This document shows, piece by piece, positions 1-5,995 of a stretch of 5,995 nt of DNA; position 1 is the first letter of the stretch; each line of letters starts with the position of its first letter. The notes beneath the pieces are model-generated. The model saw nothing but the letters and a program-made list of their open reading frames with translations. It had not been told where the DNA came from and searched no databases. The translations under genes and the position numbers were made by a program. The DNA is from Amphritea sp. (GTDB taxonomy: Bacteria > Pseudomonadota > Gammaproteobacteria > Pseudomonadales > Balneatricaceae), in the NCBI GenBank assembly GCA_018067325.1, contig JAGPUU010000131.1:1-5995 (forward strand), in the 5' to 3' direction.

Positions 1-546
1 TCAAAGCTGGCGAGCAACCTCAAAAGCAATACCTGTGATATCGCTATGCACGGTGTGGGTATCAGGGATAGTCGTAAACCCCATATGGAGTTTTCACAGC
101 CTTATCTGGCTAGCGGCATTTACGCGGTGGGTACTAAAGACAACAGCGGGATAAATAGCTGGGATGAGATAGATCAGGAGGGTGTTATTGCTGTTGTTCA
201 GAAGGGCACCTATATGGAGCCGGTGGTAAAAAAGAAATTCAAAAAAGCTGAGATATCAGTCGTTGATAGCTTCAAGGCTCGTGAACAGGAAGTGATGAGT
301 GGTAGAGCCGACGTATTCATGACTGATTTCCCCTACGGTAAGAGAATGGTCACTCTCACGGAATGGGCAGTACTACTTTCCCCTGAACAGCCTTTTGCAA
401 AGACAGGCTATGCCTATGCTGTACCAAAAGGGGAGCTGGCGTGGCTGAAAGAAGTGGATGACTTTTTGAATGCTATGAAGAAAACGGGCAAACTTTACCA
501 GTTTGCTGAAAAGCACGGGTTGAGTGAAATTGTTGTTAAAGATTAG
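1..546 (+). CDS. Periplasmic substrate-binding protein, SBP_bac_3 family (5' partial)
   Basis: This is the C-terminal part (181 residues) of a periplasmic solute-binding protein; the frame is open from base 1, so the start and signal peptide lie left of the window. The family is usually about 250-280 residues, so roughly 70-100 are missing. Visible family marks, numbered from base 1, are CDIAMHGVGIRDSR (12-25), with the Arg where the family normally binds a ligand carboxylate; FSQPYL (31-36); the hinge-region stretch QKGTYME (67-73); and GRADVFMTD (101-109), whose Asp matches the residue that normally contacts the ligand amino group. These suggest an amino acid or similar small ligand, which is inference. 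The protein could serve an ABC importer, act as an orphan binding protein, or belong to the cyclohexadienyl dehydratase (PheC)-like branch of the same fold; the visible part does not decide. No transporter permease or ATPase gene is in the window. It ends at TAG, 58 bases before the shared terminator hairpin. Confidence 0.88.
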   Translation, partial: SKLASNLKSNTCDIAMHGVGIRDSRKPHMEFSQPYLASGIYAVGTKDNSGINSWDEIDQEGVIAVVQKGTYMEPVVKKKFKKAEISVVDSFKAREQEVMSGRADVFMTDFPYGKRMVTLTEWAVLLSPEQPFAKTGYAYAVPKGELAWLKEVDDFLNAMKKTGKLYQFAEKHGLSEIVVKD

Positions 547-602
547 CTATTTGATCGCGCTGGTTTTGAATAGGTAGTTATTGGTCTGTAGACACTGATT
601 AT

Positions 603-639
603 AAAAAGGCTGATGCATTGCGCATCAGCCTTTTTTTTT
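603..639. terminator. Bidirectional Rho-independent terminator between convergent genes
   Basis: A perfect 9-bp GC-containing stem is formed by GGCTGATGC (608-616) and GCATCAGCC (622-630) around a 5-base loop. It is flanked by five A (603-607) and nine T (631-639), which can extend the stem by A-T pairs. Read on the plus strand it ends in a nine-T run and would stop the substrate-binding gene transcript. Read on the minus strand it ends in five T and lies 8 bases past the stop of the TolC-like gene, so it would stop the efflux operon. The T tract is longer on the plus strand, so termination may be stronger in that direction. It is the only clear structure in the 100-base gap; no promoter-like sequence was recognised there. 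Confidence 0.9.
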
Positions 640-646
640 GCCAGGG

Positions 647-1942
647 TTACTTAGCGGTTAACCATTGATCCAGACCTATAATATCATCTGGATTTAGCGT
701 GCCAATCTGTTGCTTAAAGTTGAACAGGTTCTGAATGTAGTCATACCGGGCGTTAGCATAGTCCCGTTGAGAGCTATAAAGCTGTTGCTCAGCCTGTAAA
801 ACGTCAACCACATTTCGGGTGCCGACATTGAATCCCTCTTCCGTTGCCTTAAGGGCTGTTTCGCTAGAGAGAATGCTTTGCTGGCGGGCAGCTACACTCA
901 GGACATTCGTTTGCAGGTTACGCAACAGGTTGCGGGTCTCCTGAATTACGCCTCTGAGAGTATCATCCTGATTAAAACGAGCTTGGGTCAAGCCGTATTC
1001 AGCCTGACGACTGGTAGAGCTGGTTGCTCCGCCAGAAAATATCGGCATGGAGAGTGTTAGCCCAATTTGATTGGTTTCCGCCCAGTCATTACTAACCGTA
1101 GTACCTTTATCTCGATCATGACTTGCTGTAAGTGAAAGGGTTGGCAAGTGACCACTGGAGGCTGCTTGAGCTTGTCTACGAGCTGCTTCAGTGTTGGCTT
1201 GCGCTACTTTCAGTGACAGATTCCCACCCTGAGCTTTCTCTATCCAGGCTTTAGATGCGATAGGGGAGATATTCTCAACCGGATAGTCTTTTGCCAGTGG
1301 ATCGATATCACTCACTGGTTGCCCGGTTAGACGCTCAAGCGCCTGAAAACTGTTGTCCAGGTCTCCTTCTGCGAGAATTCTGGAGACCTTAGCGTTGTCA
1401 TAAGACGCCTGAGCTTCCTGAACATCAGTAATTGCGATCAGACCCACTTCAAATTGTGCATTAACCTGTTCGAGGCGACGCTTTATCGCACGTTCCTGAG
1501 CTAGCGAAGTTTCAAGAGTGGTCTGCGCTCGTAGTACGCTCAGATAGCTGTTAACAACCCGCAGAATAATATTTTGCTGGGCCTGATCAAACTGTAATTC
1601 AGCGGCCTCAGACAGAGATATACCCTGCTTATAATTGAACCAGGCAGCAGCAGAAAACAGTGGCTGGCTCAGGCTTACAGTGTAGCCGTGATTGTTGAAA
1701 TCAGCTGTTTCAGCCTCAATCCACGTAGTGTTTCCGCTGAGGGAAACGCTGGGTAATAACCCAGCACGGCTCTGAGGCAGGGCTTCTGCGCCAGCTAAAG
1801 AGGCAGCTTCCGCTGCCTTTAGTTGCGGGTCCTGAGCCAGCGCCTGCTGGTAGATATCTGCCAGTGTGGCGGCGCTGACGTGGGGGGCTATGAGAGCACA
1901 GCTAATCGCTGCGGCTAGCAGGGTTTGTTTAGTTGCTTTCAC
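647..1942 (-). CDS. TolC-family outer-membrane efflux channel protein
   Basis: This 431-residue outer-membrane factor forms the exit duct of the tripartite pump encoded by this operon. An N-terminal Sec signal peptide is clear: Lys at 2 and 5, a hydrophobic stretch (8-19), then HVSA with likely cleavage after Ala24. The mature protein shows the internal duplication typical of the family (two OEP repeats). The first repeat has LSQPLF (91-96) and FEVGLIAITDVQEAQ (164-178). The second has the matching LSMPIFSGG (297-305) and FNVGTRNVVDVLQAEQQ (371-387), with long Ala/Gln-rich helices between. It is shorter than E. coli TolC (493 residues) and lacks a long C-terminal tail, which is common among operon-linked members. 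The start is GTG, overlapping the stop of the pump gene as GTGA. An in-frame TGA two codons upstream leaves no room for an earlier start, and the signal peptide begins right there. TolC-type channels also serve type I secretion, but the context here points to RND efflux. Confidence 0.95.
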   Translation of the reverse strand: MKATKQTLLAAAISCALIAPHVSAATLADIYQQALAQDPQLKAAEAASLAGAEALPQSRAGLLPSVSLSGNTTWIEAETADFNNHGYTVSLSQPLFSAAAWFNYKQGISLSEAAELQFDQAQQNIILRVVNSYLSVLRAQTTLETSLAQERAIKRRLEQVNAQFEVGLIAITDVQEAQASYDNAKVSRILAEGDLDNSFQALERLTGQPVSDIDPLAKDYPVENISPIASKAWIEKAQGGNLSLKVAQANTEAARRQAQAASSGHLPTLSLTASHDRDKGTTVSNDWAETNQIGLTLSMPIFSGGATSSTSRQAEYGLTQARFNQDDTLRGVIQETRNLLRNLQTNVLSVAARQQSILSSETALKATEEGFNVGTRNVVDVLQAEQQLYSSQRDYANARYDYIQNLFNFKQQIGTLNPDDIIGLDQWLTAK

Positions 1943-4900
1943 TGCTCAGATCCTTGTTCCATAAGTTGAGTGTCCGGCTCTATCTGTTTGAACAGGCGCC
2001 GTCCAAGGTAACTATAAACTGTGGGTACTATAAATAAGGTTAACAGGGTACCGAAGGTCAAACCACCTACAATCACCCAGCCAATCTGCTGACGGCTCTC
2101 GGCCCCTGCACCAACGGCAATCGCCAAGGGTATTGTACCTAATACCATCGCACCAGTGGTCATCAGAATTGGGCGTAATCGCAGAGTTGCCGCTTCAATA
2201 ATAGCATCCTGCAATTCGTAGCCCCGGTCCTGAAGCTGGTTGGCAAATTCTACTATCAGAATGCCGTGCTTAGTGACCAGACCTATCAGAGTAATCAGAC
2301 CGATCTGACTGTATATACTCAGGCTGCCACCAGTGAAATACAGAGCAAAAAGGCCGCCAAATAATGCTGGTGGTACCGATAACATAATAATCAATGGATT
2401 ACGGAAACTTTCAAACTGAGCGGCCAATACCAAGAAGGTAAATACCAGAGCTAAAAGTGCGGTTACCATCAGGCTACTACCGGTCTTTTTGAACTCACGA
2501 GACTGCCCACCGAAGTCATATAGGGTTTCCGGACTGATCTCGGCCATCTGTTCTTCGATGAAATCCAGTGCTTCTCCGACGCTGTATCCCGGTGCCAGAA
2601 TAGCCTGGAATTTAACCGATTTCATCTTATCGAAGTGGTTAAGCTCTTTGGGTGCAACGCTCTCGTTGATATCGACCACAGAGCTCAGCTGTACCATGTT
2701 ATTGTCTTCGGTACGCAGGTAGAGATTACTCAGATCAGCGGGGTTACGTCGCTGACTGGGTTCAACCTGAAGGATAACGTTGTACTGTTCGCCATCTTTC
2801 TTAAAGCGAGTCACGTTTCTACTTGCCATATAGGTTTCAATACTACGGCCAACACTATTGATATTCAGCCCCATTTCGGACGCTATATCACGGTTGATAT
2901 CGATGGTCAGTTCCGGTTTGTTCAGCTTCAAATCTATATCAGGCTGAACAAAGCCTGGGTTCTTTATAATTCGGGCCATCAGCTCATCAGAGATCGACTT
3001 CAATTCATCAAAGTCGGTATTCGATTTGATGATGAATTCCACCGGGCGGGAGATAAAGCTTTGTCCCAGGGAGGGTGGGTTCATGGCAAATGACATTGTG
3101 CCGGTGACGCCGCCAAAGAGCTGTGGCGTCAGTTGAGCAACAATATCTTGTTGTTTCTCTGTCCGTTCATCCCATGGTTTGAGTCCCAGGAATGTCATCG
3201 AGTTGGTTTCGGTTGGAAAGCCAACAATGGTGAAATAGAAGTTGCCAGCAGGTTGCTGAGCCATCATTGCTTCGCCCTGTTTCGCATAGCGATCAACATA
3301 GTCGACTGAAGCGCCATCGGGAGCCACTGACATGGCGAGTATTGTTCCCCTGTCTTCTACAGGAGCAAGTTCTTGTGGTAGCTGGCTATACAGCAGACCT
3401 GCACCACCAAGGCTGACAGCCATCATAAATACCGCTAGCAGGCGAGATTTGAGCACTTTTTTCAACAGAGACTGATAGCCGTTAGTTAAACTGTTTAGCC
3501 AGCCTTCAATCAGGTTGAAAATAGCATTGTGCCGCTTCTCATGATGCAGCAGTCGAGAACACATCATGGGTGAAAGAGACAGTGCAATAAAGCCGGAAAC
3601 CAACACTCCGCCAGCCAGAGTCAGGGCAAATTCAGTGAATAGCTTACCGGTACGTCCAGGGGTAAAGGCAACTGGGGCAAATACTGCAACCAGCGTCAGG
3701 GTGGTGGCTACGACGGCAAAGCCGATCTCCTTACTACCTTTGAATGCGGCTTGTATCGGCGATAATCCTGCTTCCACATGACGGTAGATGTTCTCTAGCA
3801 TCACAATGGCGTCGTCGACCACCAGGCCGATAGCCAATACCATCGCCAGAAGAGTCAGAGTGTTGATACTAAAGCCCATTATCAGCATTAGGGAAAAACC
3901 ACCGATAAGGGAAAGCGGTATTGTCACCACCGGAATCAGAGTTGCCCGCAGGTTTCTCAGAAAGAAAAATATGACGGCGATAACCAATAGACTGGCTTCA
4001 AGAATCGTTTGGAATACTGACTTAATGGATTCAGCGATAAACACTGAAGAGTCATAGGCTATTTCAACACTAACTCCTTCAGGCAATGCTGCTTTGATTT
4101 GCGGCAGGCGTTCCTGAATACCACTGGATACATCGAGTGGGTTGGCGGTTGACTGTTTTACAACACCCAGTGCAACAGCTGATTCGCCTTTATAACGGGA
4201 TTTACGCCGCTCATCTTCAGGTGCGATTTCTACCCGTGCGACGTCTTTAATTCGCACCGGATAGCTGTTTTCATTACGAATAATGATGTTTTCGAACTGT
4301 TCAATACTGTTCAGATCTGTCTTTGAAAGGACACTGAATTCGCGTTGATTACTCTCAATACGCCCAGCGGGAATCTCAACATTCTGATTGCTTAGAGCTG
4401 ACTCGATATCCTGGGGTATCACCTGAAAGGCGGCCATTCGGGCTGGGTCCAGCCAGATGCGCATAGCGAAACGACGATCACCGAACAGCATCACATTTGC
4501 GACGCCTTCTATTGTTTGAAGAGGGTCTTTAACCATCTTGTCTGCAATTTCAGAGATCTCCATCATACTGTGCTTATCCGAAGAGAGTGCCAACCAGAAA
4601 ACAGGTTGTGCATCGGCTTCAGTTTTAGCTGTAATCGGTTCTTCTACATCATCGGGCAGAGCGCCACGTACCCGGCCAACACGGTCGCGCACATCGCTGG
4701 CGGCATTATCGGGATCACGGCTCAGTTTGAAGGTTACAGTGATCTGACTTTTCTCAGAACGACTGACTGAACTGATAAAGTCGATCCCTTCGATGCCCGA
4801 CAGAGAGTCCTCAATAATCTGGGTAACCTGAGTTTCAATAATTGATGCACTGGCTCCGGGGTAGTTGGTTTCAACGGTTACCACCGGCACATCAATTTTT

Positions 4901-5013
4901 GGATATTCTCTGACGGTCAGGCGATCAAAGGAAACGGCGCCTATCAGTAAGATCAGTAGGCTCATGACTATAGCCAGAACTGGACGTTTGATACTGATTT
5001 CTGAAAGTATCAT
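1939..5013 (-). CDS. RND-family multidrug efflux pump, inner-membrane permease (HAE-1/AcrB-like)
   Basis: This 1024-residue proton-driven inner-membrane transporter works as a trimer in a tripartite efflux pump. Length and layout are those of a full-length HAE-1 RND protein. TM1 is at about 11-29, followed by a large periplasmic porter/docking domain (about 30-333). TM2-TM6 lie at about 334-485 and TM7 at about 524-542. The second periplasmic domain runs to about 845, and TM8-TM12 occupy about 846-1003. The proton-relay residues are present: Asp400-Asp401 in TM4 (GLVVDDAIVMLENIYRH, 396-412), matching AcrB D407/D408, and Lys915 in TM10 (GLVTKHGILIVEFAN, 911-925), matching AcrB K940. Other family stretches are YPGAS (51-55), PWDER (613-617) and GAGAESRQQIG (968-978). 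The first residues, MILSEISIKRPV, are the usual HAE-1 start, and ATG is preceded by AGGAG. The gene begins 2 bases after the adaptor stop and overlaps the channel gene by 4 bases. Drug or solvent export is likely, but the substrate cannot be read from sequence. No frameshift or missing key residue was seen. Confidence 0.97.
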   Translation of the reverse strand: MILSEISIKRPVLAIVMSLLILLIGAVSFDRLTVREYPKIDVPVVTVETNYPGASASIIETQVTQIIEDSLSGIEGIDFISSVSRSEKSQITVTFKLSRDPDNAASDVRDRVGRVRGALPDDVEEPITAKTEADAQPVFWLALSSDKHSMMEISEIADKMVKDPLQTIEGVANVMLFGDRRFAMRIWLDPARMAAFQVIPQDIESALSNQNVEIPAGRIESNQREFSVLSKTDLNSIEQFENIIIRNENSYPVRIKDVARVEIAPEDERRKSRYKGESAVALGVVKQSTANPLDVSSGIQERLPQIKAALPEGVSVEIAYDSSVFIAESIKSVFQTILEASLLVIAVIFFFLRNLRATLIPVVTIPLSLIGGFSLMLIMGFSINTLTLLAMVLAIGLVVDDAIVMLENIYRHVEAGLSPIQAAFKGSKEIGFAVVATTLTLVAVFAPVAFTPGRTGKLFTEFALTLAGGVLVSGFIALSLSPMMCSRLLHHEKRHNAIFNLIEGWLNSLTNGYQSLLKKVLKSRLLAVFMMAVSLGGAGLLYSQLPQELAPVEDRGTILAMSVAPDGASVDYVDRYAKQGEAMMAQQPAGNFYFTIVGFPTETNSMTFLGLKPWDERTEKQQDIVAQLTPQLFGGVTGTMSFAMNPPSLGQSFISRPVEFIIKSNTDFDELKSISDELMARIIKNPGFVQPDIDLKLNKPELTIDINRDIASEMGLNINSVGRSIETYMASRNVTRFKKDGEQYNVILQVEPSQRRNPADLSNLYLRTEDNNMVQLSSVVDINESVAPKELNHFDKMKSVKFQAILAPGYSVGEALDFIEEQMAEISPETLYDFGGQSREFKKTGSSLMVTALLALVFTFLVLAAQFESFRNPLIIMLSVPPALFGGLFALYFTGGSLSIYSQIGLITLIGLVTKHGILIVEFANQLQDRGYELQDAIIEAATLRLRPILMTTGAMVLGTIPLAIAVGAGAESRQQIGWVIVGGLTFGTLLTLFIVPTVYSYLGRRLFKQIEPDTQLMEQGSEQ
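1951..1955 (-). promoter_or_regulatory. Ribosome binding site of the TolC-like gene, fixing a GTG start
   Basis: The minus strand reads AAGGA eight bases before the GTG at 1942-1940. It lies within the final codons of the pump gene. Together with the in-frame TGA at 1948-1946 and the signal peptide that begins at this codon, it settles GTG as the start of the outer-membrane channel gene. Confidence 0.75.
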
Positions 5014-5015
5014 CC

Positions 5016-5995
5016 TCAGGCTCCTGGTTGTTCAGTTGCAGGTTGTTCTGGAGCTGGAGCAGTGCCGTCAACAAAAATAGAGGTGACAGGCATTCCTGGG
5101 AAAAGCTTTATCTGCCCTGCGGTAATGATGACTTCATCTTTACTAAGCCCCGACAAAATATGAACTTCTCCGTCTTGGCGAATACCCAGTTGAACCGGAG
5201 ACATGCCCACTTTTCCCTCTTTAACAGTCATCACAAAGAAGTCGTTGTTTTGGGGAATAATTGCTTCTTCAGGGATCATGATCGCGCTATCGTTGGTGCC
5301 GGTAACTATTTGTATTCTGGCAAATAATCCAGGGCGGAGCAGGTTGTCGCGATTGTCAATTTTTGCTCGAATAGCGATGTTGTGGCTGCGCGCATCAACA
5401 CTGGGAGAGATTGCATAGATTGTGCCGCTAAAGCTTTCACCGGGCAGGGCGTCAATCAGTACGTTTATCTGCTGGCCAGTCCGAATATTTGAAAGTTGAT
5501 TTTCTGGCACTCTAAAATCAACTTTCATAGTGTTGATATCTGTCAGTTCAACCAGGTCCTGGCCAATATTGACGTAATCCCCAGGGCTGAATTGACGCAG
5601 ACCAATGATGCCATCAAAAGGAGCGTTGATGGTCATCTTGTTTAGCTGGGTTTGTGCTACGGCCTGCTGTGCCTGATCGACCTGAAGCTGAGCAAGAGAT
5701 GAATCGAGATTTTGTTGAGAGCCAACTTTTTTCTTTACCAGACTGGCAGCCCGGTTATACGCGATACGGCTTAGATTGACACGTGCTTTGCTTTCCCGCA
5801 GCTGGGCTTCGTAAAGTGAAGACTCGAGTACTAATAGCTTATCGCCAGCTTTAACCGTAGCACCCTCTGTGAAGAGTACTTTCTCAACGGTGCCGCTCTG
5901 CTCTGGTCGGAGAATGATTGATTCGTTTGCGCTAAGGTTACCTACCGCATCAATTTGATGGACCAGCTGCTTGCTTTGCACATGTATGACCTCAG
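5016..5995 (-). CDS. RND efflux periplasmic adaptor (membrane fusion protein, HlyD/AcrA type), 5' partial
   Basis: This protein links the inner-membrane RND pump to the outer-membrane channel. The frame is open to the right edge, so the true start, with its signal peptide or membrane anchor, lies outside; about 325 residues are visible and roughly 40-60 are missing. Domains, numbered from the first whole codon (Glu, 5993-5991): first half of the lipoyl/barrel-sandwich domain at about 20-56 (SGTVEKVLFTEGATVKAGDKL), a short alpha-helical coiled-coil hairpin at about 58-117 rich in Ala, Gln and Leu, second lipoyl half at about 119-152 (INAPFDGIIG), beta-barrel at about 155-232, and membrane-proximal domain at about 235-308. 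It ends in a Pro/Ala/Glu/Gln tail with the unit EQP used twice. GTG at 5981 is a possible start codon, but in-frame coding continues upstream (EVIH) and starting there would give no export signal, so it is rejected. The stop lies 2 bases before the pump ATG. Adaptor-first order is normal for such operons. Confidence 0.94.
   Translation of the reverse strand, partial: EVIHVQSKQLVHQIDAVGNLSANESIILRPEQSGTVEKVLFTEGATVKAGDKLLVLESSLYEAQLRESKARVNLSRIAYNRAASLVKKKVGSQQNLDSSLAQLQVDQAQQAVAQTQLNKMTINAPFDGIIGLRQFSPGDYVNIGQDLVELTDINTMKVDFRVPENQLSNIRTGQQINVLIDALPGESFSGTIYAISPSVDARSHNIAIRAKIDNRDNLLRPGLFARIQIVTGTNDSAIMIPEEAIIPQNNDFFVMTVKEGKVGMSPVQLGIRQDGEVHILSGLSKDEVIITAGQIKLFPGMPVTSIFVDGTAPAPEQPATEQPGA
5021..5025 (-). 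promoter_or_regulatory. Ribosome binding site of the RND pump gene
   Basis: The minus strand reads AGGAG seven bases before the ATG at 5013-5011. The site lies inside the last codons of the adaptor gene (Pro-Gly-Ala-stop), so ribosomes finishing the adaptor are well placed to start the pump. It supports the ATG chosen for the pump gene. Confidence 0.8.

Noticed and set aside
46..48. ATG as start of the substrate-binding gene
   Set aside because: The frame is open back to base 1, and the residues before this Met (including CDIA) continue the family motif. The Met is internal, and a start here would remove lobe 1 and the signal peptide.
878..1060. 60-codon plus-strand frame
   Set aside because: It is antisense to the second OEP repeat of the TolC-like gene and has no supporting features.
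2635..3093. 152-codon open frame on the plus strand
   Set aside because: It lies wholly antisense to the conserved pump gene, has no recognisable domain, and its composition is explained by the reverse complement of pump codons. A shadow frame.
3566..4057. Two plus-strand open frames (3566-3781 and 3788-4057)
   Set aside because: Both are antisense to the TM2-TM6 region of the pump and give Thr/Arg/Ile-rich low-information protein. This is typical of frames opposite membrane-helix codons.
5026..5048. Short direct repeat GGTTGTTC (5026-5033 and 5041-5048)
   Set aside because: It encodes the repeated Glu-Gln-Pro in the low-complexity tail of the adaptor. A two-copy, 8-base repeat in such a tail needs no further explanation.
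4516..5418. Several short plus-strand frames between 4516 and 5418
   Set aside because: They overlap each other and lie antisense to the pump N-terminus and the adaptor, with no clear ribosome site or family resemblance.
5979..5981. GTG as start of the adaptor gene
   Set aside because: Coding continues upstream in frame to the window edge, and a start here would leave the adaptor without an export signal or membrane anchor.

Overview
The window reads as chromosomal DNA from a gammaproteobacterium. The evidence is a Gram-negative tripartite efflux system, moderate GC content by eye, and Shine-Dalgarno sites of the AGGAG/AAGGA type. A marine Oceanospirillales-like host is possible, but this is only an impression from sequence style and cannot be fixed without a database search.

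Layout. Positions 1-546 (+) hold the C-terminal two thirds of a periplasmic substrate-binding protein of the SBP_bac_3 family; its start lies left of the window. Positions 547-646 are a 100-base convergent intergenic gap with one strong hairpin (about 603-639), placed to terminate transcription from both sides. Positions 647-5995 (-) hold a tightly packed three-gene operon, read right to left. It encodes a periplasmic adaptor (membrane fusion protein, 5' end outside the window), a 1024-residue RND inner-membrane pump of the HAE-1 (AcrB-like) class, and a TolC-type outer-membrane channel.

How the genes work together. The three minus-strand genes make a complete tripartite pump. The RND protein takes up substrate from the periplasm or the outer leaflet of the inner membrane, powered by proton flux. 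The adaptor bridges the RND protein to the TolC-like channel, which carries the substrate across the outer membrane. Junctions are 2 bases (adaptor/pump) and a 4-base GTGA overlap (pump/channel), so the three are almost certainly co-transcribed and translationally coupled. The proton-relay residues of the pump (two Asp in TM4, Lys in TM10) are present and all visible frames are open, so the system looks functional. The substrate cannot be read from the sequence. The operon promoter and any local regulator lie beyond the right edge.

Nothing here looks like a previously undescribed system. It is an ordinary, intact efflux operon next to an unrelated convergent solute-binding gene. No RNA genes, mobile elements, CRISPR arrays or sizeable repeats were seen.
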